Positions 1 to 8,761 of a stretch of DNA of 64,000 nucleotides are shown piece after piece. Location: positions 1 to 64,000 of the forward strand of contig CAJYPV010000011.1 of NCBI GenBank assembly GCA_913776825.1. The letters are read 5' to 3'. Source of the DNA: Burkholderiaceae bacterium (GTDB taxonomy: Bacteria > Pseudomonadota > Gammaproteobacteria > Burkholderiales > Burkholderiaceae_C). The notes beneath the pieces are model-generated. The model was not told the DNA's origin. It searched no databases and worked only from the letters and a program-made list of their open reading frames with translations. A program made the position numbers and the translations under genes. Numbering within the stretch: the stretch's first letter is position 1; each line of letters begins with the position of its first letter.

Positions 1-426
1 ATCCAGCTGGCGTTCAAGCCGGCGGGCGTGGTCATCGCGCTGATCTTCATCGGCCTGCCCTTCGTGGTGCGCACGGTGCAGCCGGTGCTGGAAGACTCGG
101 AGAAGGAGCTGGAAGAGGCTGCGACCAGCCTGGGCGCCACGCGCTGGCAGACCTTCACCCGGGTGATCCTGCCGTCCGTCACGCCCGCGCTGATGACCGG
201 CTTCGCCATGGCCTTCGCCCGGGCGATCGGTGAATACGGCTCGGTCATCTTCATCGCCGGCAACATGCCCATGGTGTCCGAGATCACGCCGCTCATCATC
301 ATCGGCAAGCTGGAGCAGTACGACTACGCGGGCGCCACGGCGGTCGCGGTGGTGATGCTGGCCATCTCCTTCGTGCTGCTGCTGGTCATCAATGCGCTGC
401 AGGCCTGGCAGCGCAAGAACTCATGA
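1..426 (+). CDS. cysT: Sulfate/thiosulfate ABC transporter permease CysT, C-terminal part
   Basis: This is the 3' part of an inner-membrane permease for sulfate/thiosulfate import; the start lies before the window. The visible 141 residues contain the EAA loop of ABC permeases ([18 protein letters not shown]), where the ATPase docks, followed by [22 protein letters not shown], which is typical of CysT/CysU, and by a last hydrophobic segment. cysW and cysA follow on the same strand. The 130-bp gap to cysW holds an intergenic repeat (432-500). Family assignment is firm from motif and context. Confidence 0.93.
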   Translation: MQLAFKPAGVVIALIFIGLPFVVRTVQPVLEDSEKELEEAATSLGATRWQTFTRVILPSVTPALMTGFAMAFARAIGEYGSVIFIAGNMPMVSEITPLIIIGKLEQYDYAGATAVAVVMLAISFVLLLVINALQAWQRKNS

Positions 427-431
427 TGTTC

Positions 432-500
432 CCCCTGAGTCGCTTCGCGCCTTCCCCCCGAGGGGGACGCAGCCGGTGGCCGGGCAAAGCCCGTTCCACG
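432..500 (+). repeat. Intergenic GC-rich repeat, copy A
   Basis: A CCCCCC-GAGGGGG dyad is followed by ACGCAGCCGGT. Related copies with the same orientation occur at 2661-2719 and 29229-29291. The arms CCCCC/GGGGG can form a short hairpin. It lies between cysT and cysW, so it may affect relative expression inside the operon (inference). Confidence 0.6.
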
Positions 501-556
501 GCTGCTCTGGCCTCTGCCGCGCCTGCAACGGCTGCCCTGCGCTTTGGAAAATCCCT

Positions 557-1465
557 ATGAACAATCATCCGACACGTGCTGTGCGCCGAGCGCAGTCCGG
601 CACCACCGAGGCGCCCTGGGTGCGCCGCACGCTGCTGGGCATCGCGCTGGTTTTCCTGCTGCTCTTCCTGGTGCTGCCGCTGGCCGCGGTGTTCGTCGAG
701 GCCTTCTCCAAGGGCGTCGATGCCTACATCGCCAGCCTGCGCGACCCGGACGCCTGGTCCGCCATCCAGCTCACGCTGATCACCGCGGTCATCGCCGTGC
801 CGCTGAACCTCGTGTTCGGCGTGGCGGCGGCCTGGGCCATCGCCAAGCATGAATTCAAGGGCAAGGCCTTCCTCACCACGCTGGTGGATCTGCCGTTCTC
901 CGTCTCGCCCGTGGTGGCGGGGCTGATGTACGTGCTGGTCTTCGGCGCCAACGGCTGGTTCGGCCCCTGGCTGCTGGAGCACAACGTCAAGATCATCTTC
1001 GCCGTGCCCGGCATCGTGCTGGCGACCGTGTTCGTCACCTTCCCGTTCATCGCCCGCGAGCTGATCCCGCTGATGCAGGCGCAGGGCAGCGACGAGGAAC
1101 AGGCCGCCATCGTGCTGGGCGCGACCGGCTGGCAGACCTTCTGGAACGTGACGCTGCCCAACATCAAGTGGGGCCTGCTCTATGGCGTGATCCTGTGCAA
1201 TGCCCGGGCCATGGGGGAATTCGGGGCGGTGTCGGTGGTGTCGGGCCACATCCGCGGCCAGACCAACACCATCCCGCTGCACGTGGAGATCCTCTACAAC
1301 GAATACCAGTCGGCGGCGGCCTTCGCGGCGGCATCGCTGCTGGCCCTGCTGGCCCTGGTCACGCTGGCCATCAAGTCATTCGCCGAATGGCAGAGCGAGC
1401 ACGAGCGCAAGGCCGCTGCCAACCTGCCCCCGGAACGGCCCACACCCGCGCCGGGCCCACGCTGA
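557..1465 (+). CDS. cysW: Sulfate/thiosulfate ABC transporter permease CysW
   Basis: Second permease subunit of the sulfate importer, 302 residues, close to the usual ~290. About six hydrophobic segments are visible, beginning with [19 protein letters not shown] near residue 25. The EAA loop reads [22 protein letters not shown], and the later [20 protein letters not shown] is typical of CysW. The ATG at 557 is chosen because the upstream in-frame stretch is the intergenic repeat and not membrane-protein-like. cysA starts 14 bp downstream. Confidence 0.95.
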   Translation: MNNHPTRAVRRAQSGTTEAPWVRRTLLGIALVFLLLFLVLPLAAVFVEAFSKGVDAYIASLRDPDAWSAIQLTLITAVIAVPLNLVFGVAAAWAIAKHEFKGKAFLTTLVDLPFSVSPVVAGLMYVLVFGANGWFGPWLLEHNVKIIFAVPGIVLATVFVTFPFIARELIPLMQAQGSDEEQAAIVLGATGWQTFWNVTLPNIKWGLLYGVILCNARAMGEFGAVSVVSGHIRGQTNTIPLHVEILYNEYQSAAAFAAASLLALLALVTLAIKSFAEWQSEHERKAAANLPPERPTPAPGPR

Positions 1466-1478
1466 AAGCCATAGAACC

Positions 1479-2543
1479 ATGAGCATCGAAATCCGCAACA
1501 TCAGCAAGCAGTTCGGCCAGTTCCAGGCACTGCGCGACGTGAGCCTCGATATCGAGTCGGGCGAACTCATCGCGCTGCTCGGCCCCTCGGGCTGCGGCAA
1601 GACCACGCTGCTGCGCATCATCGCCGGGCTGGAGACGCCCGACGTGGGCAGCATCCACTTCAGCGGCGAAGACACGACCGACGTGCACGTGCGCGAGCGC
1701 AACGTGGGCTTCGTGTTCCAGCACTACGCGCTGTTCCGCCACATGACGGTGTTCGAGAACGTGGCCTTCGGCCTGCGCGTGAAGCCGCGCAGCCAGCGCC
1801 CTGGCGAGGCGCAGATCAAGCGGAAGGTGACCGAGCTGCTCAAGCTGGTGCAGCTCGACTGGCTGGCCGACCGCTACCCCTCGCAGCTCTCGGGCGGGCA
1901 GCGGCAGCGCATCGCCCTGGCGCGTGCGCTGGCCGTGGAGCCGAAGGTGCTGCTGCTGGACGAGCCCTTCGGCGCGCTGGATGCCAAGGTGCGCAAGGAG
2001 CTTCGCCGCTGGCTGCGCCGCTTGCATGACGAGCTGCACATCACCAGCATCTTCGTCACCCATGACCAGGAAGAAGCGCTGGAAGTCGCGGACCGGGTGG
2101 TGCTGATGGACCATGGTCATGTCGAGCAGGTCGGCTCGCCGACCGAGGTGTACGAGCGCCCGGCCACACCGTTCGTCTACGGCTTCCTCGGCGCGGTCAA
2201 CCGTTTCGAGGGCCGTTCCGAAGGCGGCATCGTGCGTGTCGGCGAGCAGACGCTGGCGCAGGACCTGGGCGCGGGCGCGCAGCCGCAAGGTCTGGTGCAG
2301 GCGTATGCCCGGCCTCATGAACTGCGCATCGTGCTGAGCCAGGATGCCCCGGGCCTGCCCGCCACCGTCGAACGCGTGCTCAGCTTCGGCGCCGCCGCCC
2401 GCATCGAACTGCGCGGCCCCCAAGGCGAGCACCTGGAAGCCGAGGTCAGCCGGGAGGAGGCCGAAGCGCTGCAACTCTCCGGCGGCCAACAGGTGCGCCT
2501 GCAGGCCGCTCGCCTCAGCCTGTTCGCGACCCAGCCCGCATGA
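1479..2543 (+). CDS. cysA: Sulfate/thiosulfate ABC transporter ATPase CysA
   Basis: Cytoplasmic ATPase that powers the CysTW permease, 354 residues. Walker [10 protein letters not shown] is at 35-43, the Q-loop glutamine at 81, the signature LSGGQ at 137-141 and Walker B VLLLDEP at 157-163, followed by the switch histidine in [12 protein letters not shown]. The C-terminal ~110 residues form the regulatory TOBE-like domain usual in CysA. ATG 1479 directly precedes the conserved [12 protein letters not shown] start. It is the last transporter gene before the regulators. Confidence 0.96.
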   Translation: MSIEIRNISKQFGQFQALRDVSLDIESGELIALLGPSGCGKTTLLRIIAGLETPDVGSIHFSGEDTTDVHVRERNVGFVFQHYALFRHMTVFENVAFGLRVKPRSQRPGEAQIKRKVTELLKLVQLDWLADRYPSQLSGGQRQRIALARALAVEPKVLLLDEPFGALDAKVRKELRRWLRRLHDELHITSIFVTHDQEEALEVADRVVLMDHGHVEQVGSPTEVYERPATPFVYGFLGAVNRFEGRSEGGIVRVGEQTLAQDLGAGAQPQGLVQAYARPHELRIVLSQDAPGLPATVERVLSFGAAARIELRGPQGEHLEAEVSREEAEALQLSGGQQVRLQAARLSLFATQPA

Positions 2544-2660
2544 GCCTCCGGTCTCCCGTCCACGTGTTTCAGCTGTCAGGTGCTGCGCACGCCAGGAAGT
2601 TTTCTGCCCAAACGGAGACCTGGCCCCGCCAGGCGACCCGTCCAGCGGAGCCCGGGAGAT

Positions 2661-2719
2661 CTGGCTCCGCCAGTCCCCGGCTCGCCCCCTGGGGGGCCGG
2701 CGCAGCCGGTAGGGGGGGG
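2661..2719 (+). repeat. Intergenic GC-rich repeat, copy B
   Basis: GGCTCCGCCAG..., then CGCCCCCTGGGGGG, then GCCGGCGCAGCCGGT and a run of eight G. It closely matches 29229-29291 and, more loosely, 432-500. It lies directly upstream of a CysB-family regulator gene starting at 2728, so its G-run is beside the ribosome-binding region. Confidence 0.65.
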
Positions 2720-2727
2720 CCAAAACC

Positions 2728-3651
2728 ATGAATCTTCAGCAACTCCGCATCGTCCGCGAAGCGGTGCAGCAGAACTTCAATCTGACCGATGTCGCGGCCG
2801 CGCTGTTCACCTCGCAGTCCGGCGTGAGCAAGCACATCAAGGATCTGGAAGATGAGCTGGGCGTGGAGCTGTTCCAGCGGCGCGGCAAGCGGCTGCTGGG
2901 ACTGACCGAGCCGGGCAAGGAGCTGGCGGTCGTGGTCGATCGCATGCTGCAGGACCTGCGCAACATCAAGCGGCTGGCCGAGCAGTTCTCCAGCGCCGAG
3001 CAAGGTCAGCTCACCATCGCCACCACCCACACCCAGGCGCGTTATGCGTTGCCGCACATCGTGGCGCGCTTCAAGGCAGCCTTTCCGCGGGTGCATCTGG
3101 TGCTGCATCAGGGCAGTCCGGCCGAGATCGTCTCCCTGCTGCAATCCGGTGAAGCCGACATCGGCATCGCCACCGAAGCGCTGGGCAAGGACGATGCGTT
3201 CGTCACCTTTCCCTTCTATGCCTGGCATCACGCCGTCGTGGTGCCCGACGGCCATGCGCTCACCCAGCGGCCGTTGACGCTCGAGAGCCTCGCCGAACAC
3301 GCGCTCATCACCTATCACGAGGGCTACACCGGCCGGGCCCGCATCGATGCCAGCTTCGCCAGTGCCGGACTGGCGCCGGACATCGTGATGTCCGCGCTGG
3401 ATGCCGATGTGATCAAGACCTACGTGCAGGTCGGTCTCGGCGTGGGCATCATCGCGGCGATGGCCTTCGAGCCGGCGCGCGATCCGGGTCTCACGCTGCT
3501 CGATGCCAGCCATCTGTTCCCCGTCAACACCACCCGCATCGCGCTCAAGCGCGGGCATTACCTGCGCGGCTTCGCCTATCGATTCCTGCAGGAATGCGTG
3601 GCCACGCTGACCGAAGACGTGGTGCGCCGCGCGATGGAGCTCGAAGGCTGA
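2728..3651 (+). CDS. CysB/Cbl-family LysR transcriptional regulator, first of a tandem pair
   Basis: A 307-residue LysR-type regulator. The N-terminal helix-turn-helix (residues 1-60, MNLQQLRIVREAV..., FTSQSGVSKHIKDLEDELG) and the effector domain with TTHTQARYALP and EGYTGRARID are hallmarks of the CysB/Cbl group, which senses sulfur status through acetylserine or APS. It follows cysA by 184 bp and precedes a paralogue at 3844. About half of the residues match that paralogue by eye. It probably controls the flanking sulfate transport genes. Whether it is CysB or Cbl proper cannot be settled here. Confidence 0.92.
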   Translation: MNLQQLRIVREAVQQNFNLTDVAAALFTSQSGVSKHIKDLEDELGVELFQRRGKRLLGLTEPGKELAVVVDRMLQDLRNIKRLAEQFSSAEQGQLTIATTHTQARYALPHIVARFKAAFPRVHLVLHQGSPAEIVSLLQSGEADIGIATEALGKDDAFVTFPFYAWHHAVVVPDGHALTQRPLTLESLAEHALITYHEGYTGRARIDASFASAGLAPDIVMSALDADVIKTYVQVGLGVGIIAAMAFEPARDPGLTLLDASHLFPVNTTRIALKRGHYLRGFAYRFLQECVATLTEDVVRRAMELEG

Positions 3652-3843
3652 TCACGATCACGCCTGCGATGGGCACAGGGCAGAGGGCAATGCGCGATGC
3701 CGCGAATGCAGCAATGCTTATCGATATTTGTTGGAGGACAGCCAGGGCGAGGATTCGAATAATGAATCCGCATAAGGACCCCTGGCCTCGCTGAGACGAC
3801 ACGTGGGTTCCACGCCCCACGACCCCCTATCACGAGTCCCTCC

Positions 3844-4791
3844 ATGAATTTCCAGCAATTGCGTTCGGTGCGCGAGGCCCAGCGCCGCGGCTTCAATCTC
3901 ACCGAGGTGGCGAATGCGCTGCACACGTCTCAGCCCGGCGTGAGCCGTCAGATTCGCGAACTGGAAGATGAGCTCGGCATCGAGCTGTTCGTGCGTGTCG
4001 GCAAGCGGCTGACCGGTCTCACCGAGCCGGGCCGTCATGTGATGCCGATCGTCGAGCGCCTGTTGCGGGAAGCCGAGAACCTGCGTCGCGCCGGCGAGGA
4101 CTTCGCCCGCGCCGATCGCGGCCATCTGCGCATCGCCGCCACCCACAGCCAGGCGCGTTATGCGCTGCCGCCGGCCGTGCGCGACTTCCGCCAGACGCAT
4201 CCCGACGTCAGCCTGCAGTTCCAGCAAGGCTCGCCCCAACAGGTGGCGCAGTTGCTGATCGATGGAGACGCGGACATCGGCATCGCCACCGAAGCCTTGG
4301 CCCTGCATCCCGAATTGCTGACACTGCCCTGCTACCGCTGGACCCACACGGTGCTGGTGCCGCCGGACCATCCGCTGGCCCAGGCGCAAGCCGCCGGCGA
4401 GCCGCTGACGCTGGCGCGCCTGGCCGAGTTTCCGATCATCACGTATGAGACCGGCTACACCGGCCGGTCGCACATCGACGCCGCGTTCTCGCGCGCCGGC
4501 ATCGCGCTCAATGTGGTGCTGGTCGCGATGGATGCGGACGTGATCAAGACCTATGTCGAGTTGGGATTGGGCGTGGGCATCGTCGCCGCCATTGCCTACG
4601 ACGAGCAGCGCGATCGCGAGTTGCGGGCCATCGATGCGCGCCACCTCTTCGCCGACAACCTCACCCGGCTGGCCATGCGTCGGGATGTCTATCTGCGCGA
4701 TTACGTCTATGACTTCGTCGAGACCTTCGCACCGCCGCTCAATCGCGCCGTGATTGAGCAGGTGCGGCAGGAAGCCGCGCACGTGGATTGA
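3844..4791 (+). CDS. CysB/Cbl-family LysR transcriptional regulator, second of a tandem pair
   Basis: A 315-residue paralogue of the preceding gene with the same layout: [16 protein letters not shown]..., [19 protein letters not shown], then [14 protein letters not shown] and [11 protein letters not shown] in the ligand domain and [14 protein letters not shown] near the end. The 192-bp gap before it holds an inverted repeat GGATTC-N7-GAATCC (3751-3769), a possible operator. It is followed 107 bp later by the sulfate-binding protein gene. Division of labour with the first copy (for example CysB versus Cbl) is inference. Confidence 0.92.
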   Translation: MNFQQLRSVREAQRRGFNLTEVANALHTSQPGVSRQIRELEDELGIELFVRVGKRLTGLTEPGRHVMPIVERLLREAENLRRAGEDFARADRGHLRIAATHSQARYALPPAVRDFRQTHPDVSLQFQQGSPQQVAQLLIDGDADIGIATEALALHPELLTLPCYRWTHTVLVPPDHPLAQAQAAGEPLTLARLAEFPIITYETGYTGRSHIDAAFSRAGIALNVVLVAMDADVIKTYVELGLGVGIVAAIAYDEQRDRELRAIDARHLFADNLTRLAMRRDVYLRDYVYDFVETFAPPLNRAVIEQVRQEAAHVD

Positions 4792-4898
4792 ATGGCGCGT
4801 CTCGCGATTCGTGCAAAGCAAAGCAGATCTTGTTGTTTCACTTTGGGACGTCGGCTGCCTACATTGAGCGCTCCCTCACACCGTCCAGAGAACCCTCC

Positions 4899-5909
4899 GT
4901 GAACGCTCTTCGCCGCACCTTCTCGCTGATTGCCGCTGCCACCCTGTTCACCGGTGCGTCGCTGGCGCAGGCTCAGACCACGCTGCTGAATGTGTCGTAC
5001 GACCCGACGCGTGAGCTCTATCAGGACTTCAATGCGGCTTTCGCCAAGTCCTGGAAAGCCAAGACCGGCGAGACGATCACCGTCAAGAACTCGCATGGCG
5101 GCTCGGGCAAGCAGGCCCGCTCGGTGATCGATGGACTGGATGCGGATGTCGTCACCCTCGCGCTGGCCTACGACATCGACGCCCTGTATGACCACGGCCG
5201 TCTGCTGCCCGCCGACTGGCAGAAGCGTCTGCCCAACAATGCGTCGCCCTACACCTCGACCATCGTGTTCCTGGTCCGCAAGGGCAATCCGAAGCACATC
5301 AACGACTGGGCGGACCTGGCGCGCAGTGGCGTGGAAGTGATCACGCCCAATCCCAAGACCTCCGGCGGTGCGCGCTGGAATTACCTGGCGGCCTGGGGCT
5401 TCGCGCTGAAGCAGCCGGGTGGCAATGCGGAGTCGGCGAAGGCCTTCGTCAAGCGGATCTATGGCAACACCAAGGTGCTGGACTCCGGCGCGCGCGGCGC
5501 CACCACCACCTTCGTCGAACGCGGCATCGGCGATGTGCTGATCGCCTGGGAGAACGAGGCCTATCTGGCCGTCAAGGAGCTGGGCCCGAGCAAATTCGAG
5601 ATCGTCACCCCGAGCGTGTCCATCCTGGCGGAGCCGCCGGTGGCGGTGGTCGACAAGAACGTCGACAAGAAGGGCACCCGCAAGGTCGCGCAGGCCTACC
5701 TCGAGTACCTCTACACGCCGGAAGGTCAGAACATCGCCGCCAAGCATTACTACCGGCCGCGCGATGCGAAGGTGGCCGCGCAATTCGCCAAGCAATTCGC
5801 GCCGGTCAAGCTGTTCACCATCGACGAGCTCTTCGGCGGCTGGCGCAGCGCCCAGAAGACCCATTTCGATGATGGCGGCATCTTCGATCAGATCAACGCG
5901 GTCCGCTGA
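4899..5909 (+). CDS. sbp: Periplasmic sulfate-binding protein
   Basis: Solute-binding component of the sulfate ABC importer, 336 residues from GTG 4899, which places a good signal peptide ([22 protein letters not shown]) at the N-terminus. The mature start [37 protein letters not shown] and [17 protein letters not shown] are standard Sbp/CysP motifs. In-frame codons further upstream would add a non-signal extension. It lies downstream of both regulators rather than before cysT, an unusual order. An intrinsic terminator follows at 6096-6130. Confidence 0.92.
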   Translation: MNALRRTFSLIAAATLFTGASLAQAQTTLLNVSYDPTRELYQDFNAAFAKSWKAKTGETITVKNSHGGSGKQARSVIDGLDADVVTLALAYDIDALYDHGRLLPADWQKRLPNNASPYTSTIVFLVRKGNPKHINDWADLARSGVEVITPNPKTSGGARWNYLAAWGFALKQPGGNAESAKAFVKRIYGNTKVLDSGARGATTTFVERGIGDVLIAWENEAYLAVKELGPSKFEIVTPSVSILAEPPVAVVDKNVDKKGTRKVAQAYLEYLYTPEGQNIAAKHYYRPRDAKVAAQFAKQFAPVKLFTIDELFGGWRSAQKTHFDDGGIFDQINAVR

Positions 5910-6095
5910 GGCGCGACGCCTGAGACGGCCGGAATGCGCGTCGGCCGTCTGATGTTGTTCCCACCAATGCGGTGAAGGCCCGACCCGGACGCCACGCGTC
6001 TGGCCGTCGGTCGGGCGACTGTTTGTCTCCTCGGTCGGTCGATCCGCACCTCCATCAGGGTCAGGACACCACGACCGCTTGCTCTGTGCGAGCGA

Positions 6096-6130
6096 CCCCG
6101 CCTGGCGCCCACGCCGGCGGGGTTTTTTTT
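6096..6130 (+). terminator. Intrinsic terminator after the sulfate-binding protein gene
   Basis: CCCCGCC (6096-6102) pairs with GGCGGGG (6116-6122), followed by eight T. The 13-nt middle can extend the stem. It sits 187 bp after the sbp stop. The 5910-6272 gap shows nothing else obvious. Confidence 0.85.
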
Positions 6131-6272
6131 CGGCCGACGAGCCGGCCGTCGGGGCTGGTTCGGCCCAGGGTGTCTGTCCCCGATCCGGTGCGTGTGGATG
6201 GATGGCGACACCGGCCACCCGCGCGGACGGACGGCCTGTTCGGCCCGCTGCGGAGACCGTTATGCTGCGGCC

Positions 6273-7271
6273 GTGACGAGCCTTGCCCGACTGCGCTGCA
6301 ACTGCGCGCATCCACGCTTCCTGGCCGGCCGCGCGCGGCGCGCGGTGGCCGATCGGTGCTTGGCGTCGAGAGGTCGCGGCACGGCGCGAGCGCTGAGCGA
6401 CGTCGCGTTGGCGATCGTGCCGATGATCGCGCTGGTGATCTCGCTGTCCCCGCGCGCCGCGCTGGCCGCAGAGCCCGAGGTGGACCGCATCACCTGGCTT
6501 TCCTCCGACAACACCGGCATGCAGGGCGTCTCCGATCCGACCGGCGTCACCGGCAACATGATCAAGCTGGTGGGCCGGCACTGGCCGCAGTTGAAGCAGG
6601 ACATCCTCATTGCCAACACCAAGCGCAGCTGGCAGATGATCGAGGACGGCCAGCAGGTCTGTCGCGCCAACGTCGTGCGCACGCCGGAGCGCGAGAAGGC
6701 CGCGTACTTCCTCAACACGCAACTCACGCCGCCGCCGCAACTGATCGTGCGCCGGGACTTGTTGGCGCGCGTGCCGAGGGTCGCGTCGGGCGAAGTCCAG
6801 CTGCCCGCCTTGCTCGCAGATGACCAGCTGCGCGGCGCCTTGATCGATGGCCGCAGCTATGGGCCGGCGCTCGATGAGCTGTTGGCGAAGCGGCCGCCCA
6901 ATGCGGCGGTTTCGTTCTATGCGCCGCGGGATTTCGGCGGACGCGTGCTGCAGATGTTGAGCCTGGGCCGCGCCGATTACGCCATCGACCTGGACATGGC
7001 GCTGATCATGACCGGTCATCCCAAGGATCTGGTCAGCGTGCCGATTCAGGGCGCGAGTGACCTCGTCATGGCCGGTATCGCCTGCCCGCGCACGCCGTGG
7101 GGTCTGCAGGCGATCCGCGGCATCAACCGGGCGCTCGGTCGGCCCGAAGCCGCCGCCTCGCTGCGCCGGGGACTGATGCGCTGGCTCACGCCCGAAACCC
7201 AGGCGCACTACGCGGCGCAGTTCGATGCGTTCTATCGGGAGCGCTCCCGGCCCGCGAAGATCGATCCCTAG
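6273..7271 (+). CDS. Putative periplasmic solute-binding-like protein
   Basis: A 332-residue exported protein of unknown role. The mature part begins AEPEVDRITWLSSDNTGMQG after a hydrophobic segment (DVALAIVPMIALVISLSPRAALA). It has the look of extracellular solute-binding family 3-like proteins, for example VCRANVVRTPEREKAAYFLNT and YAIDLDMALIMTG. GTG 6273 is the first sensible start after the upstream terminator; a shorter start nearer the hydrophobic segment is possible because the first 40 residues are arginine-rich. It stands alone and may be a sensor- or uptake-linked binding protein. Confidence 0.65.
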   Translation: MTSLARLRCNCAHPRFLAGRARRAVADRCLASRGRGTARALSDVALAIVPMIALVISLSPRAALAAEPEVDRITWLSSDNTGMQGVSDPTGVTGNMIKLVGRHWPQLKQDILIANTKRSWQMIEDGQQVCRANVVRTPEREKAAYFLNTQLTPPPQLIVRRDLLARVPRVASGEVQLPALLADDQLRGALIDGRSYGPALDELLAKRPPNAAVSFYAPRDFGGRVLQMLSLGRADYAIDLDMALIMTGHPKDLVSVPIQGASDLVMAGIACPRTPWGLQAIRGINRALGRPEAAASLRRGLMRWLTPETQAHYAAQFDAFYRERSRPAKIDP

Positions 7272-7510
7272 GATCCGCCGGTTTATCCCTCCCTCCATGC
7301 AGAGTGCGCGCCAAGCCCGCAGCGACGCGGATTGGCATCGATCGGCGAGCGAGGTTTTCATCCGACACGACTCGTCCTGACTGTGGATTCACCTGTCTCA
7401 GCGATTGATCACCGGCCCGGACCAGCGAACAGTGTGTGCCCCTGAATTCGCTCGACGAAAGGCGCACCGTGTTTCGACCCGCTGACTTTGCCCCCGCCCG
7501 TTTCTTGTGG

Positions 7511-7897
7511 ATGGATCGCCTCTCGGCGGCCATCCCACGTCCGCCACGTGTAGTGATGCTCGGCGCGATCGCGTGGAGCGTGATGCTGCTGCAAGCCTGC
7601 ACCACTGGCCAGTGGGTGCGGGACGGCATGTCCACCGTGGACGTCGATCGTGATCTCTTCCAGTGCGAACGGGAAGCGGCGCAGATGTATCCCGCCGTCG
7701 TCGTGCAGCAGGCGCCGCCCTGGGCCAATACCGCCACCGAGAACACCCAATGCACGACCAAAGGCAACTCGGTGAACTGCAAGACTACGACCAACCCGCC
7801 GATGACCTCCGCCACCGATGCCAACGAAGGCCGCCGCGAGCAGGCGCAGGAGTCCTGCATGCGCGCCCGCGGCTATCGGTGGCGTGAGAATCGCTGA
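7511..7897 (+). CDS. Small putative lipoprotein
   Basis: A 128-residue product with a lipobox: LGAIAWSVMLLQAC, where the cysteine would be lipidated. The mature part begins CTTGQWVRDG, is rich in N/T/Q and ends ESCMRARGYRWRE, a pattern seen in short outer-membrane-anchored proteins of Burkholderiales. Three further cysteines occur in the middle. The start is uncertain: ATG 7511 or 7556. Function unknown. It converges on the redoxin gene at 8092. Confidence 0.6.
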   Translation: MDRLSAAIPRPPRVVMLGAIAWSVMLLQACTTGQWVRDGMSTVDVDRDLFQCEREAAQMYPAVVVQQAPPWANTATENTQCTTKGNSVNCKTTTNPPMTSATDANEGRREQAQESCMRARGYRWRENR

Positions 7898-8020
7898 GCG
7901 CTCCTGGCCACGCATCGACGCTGGGATTGAGCGCGGTGCGCCGATGGCGTGAACGAAGCGCCATGCCTGATGGACCACCGCAATGACGGCGATGACGGCG
8001 GCACGATCGCACGACGTCCA

Positions 8021-8052
8021 AAAGCACAGCGGCCCGCTCGGGGCCGCTGTGG
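8021..8052 (-). terminator. Hairpin terminator of the redoxin/DsbD-like operon
   Basis: CACAGCGGCCC and GGGCCGCTGTG form an 11-bp stem around a short loop (8025-8051). On the minus strand it is followed by CTTTT, matching an intrinsic terminator for the operon ending at 8092. Confidence 0.7.
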
Positions 8053-8091
8053 CGTTCAATCCATCAAGACCGGCGGCCCACGCCGCCGTGC

Positions 8092-8727
8092 TCAGCTCGC
8101 GTACTTGATCGAGCAGCCATACGGCCGCGTATTGGCTTGCGAGACCTTCTTGCCGGCGGCCAGCTCGCCCAGGGCGACCTTGACATAGGGCTCGGCCTTG
8201 GCGATGTCCTCGGGCTTGGCGGTGGCGATGCTGTCGATGCCGCCCTTGTAGACCAGCACCCCTTGCGGATTGATGATGTAGAGATGCGGCGAGGTCTGCG
8301 CGCCATAGGCCTTGCCGATCTGGCCCGTCGGATCGAGCAGGGTGCCGCTCGGAGCGGCGCCGCGCTGTTCATTGAGCTTGATGGCCGTCGGTCCGTCGAC
8401 ATGGCCCTGCTGGCCCGGTGCCGACGAGATCACCTGCAGCCAGACCACACCCTTGGCGATGGCGTCCTTCTGCTGCGCCGGGATGTTGCCGCTGCCGTAA
8501 TGCTTCTTCACATAGGGGCAGTCGTGGTTGGTCCATTCCAGCACCACCGTCTTGCCGCGCAGGCTGTCCAGCGTCACGGTGCGGCCATCCGCCGTGGTGG
8601 CGCTGAACGCCGGCGCAGGCTGATCGATTTGCGCCTGCGCCTGAGCCGCACCCATGGCGGCGCTCAACAGCGCGCCCACCAGCACGGTGCGACGGGACAG
8701 GGCGGCGAAGGTCGTGGTCGTGGTCAT
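8092..8727 (-). CDS. Exported redoxin / peroxiredoxin-like protein
   Basis: A 211-residue thioredoxin-fold protein with an N-terminal export signal (LSRRTVLVGALLSAAMGAAQAQA). The active-site region reads NHDCPYVKKHYGSGNIP, so it has a single cysteine in place of a CXXC pair, as in the AhpC/TSA-like group. A second cysteine is near the C-terminus (YGCSIKYAS). Strong AGGAGAG ribosome site before ATG 8727. It is 34 bp downstream of a DsbD-type reductase gene, which may supply reducing power (inference). Confidence 0.82.
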   Translation of the reverse strand: MTTTTTFAALSRRTVLVGALLSAAMGAAQAQAQIDQPAPAFSATTADGRTVTLDSLRGKTVVLEWTNHDCPYVKKHYGSGNIPAQQKDAIAKGVVWLQVISSAPGQQGHVDGPTAIKLNEQRGAAPSGTLLDPTGQIGKAYGAQTSPHLYIINPQGVLVYKGGIDSIATAKPEDIAKAEPYVKVALGELAAGKKVSQANTRPYGCSIKYAS

Positions 8728-8761
8728 GAGCTCTCCTTGAAAAAAGCAACGCAGTGGCGCA

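Noticed and set aside
389-1282. Long antisense frame opposite cysW
   Set aside because: Shadow of cysW with biased composition and no recognisable domain.
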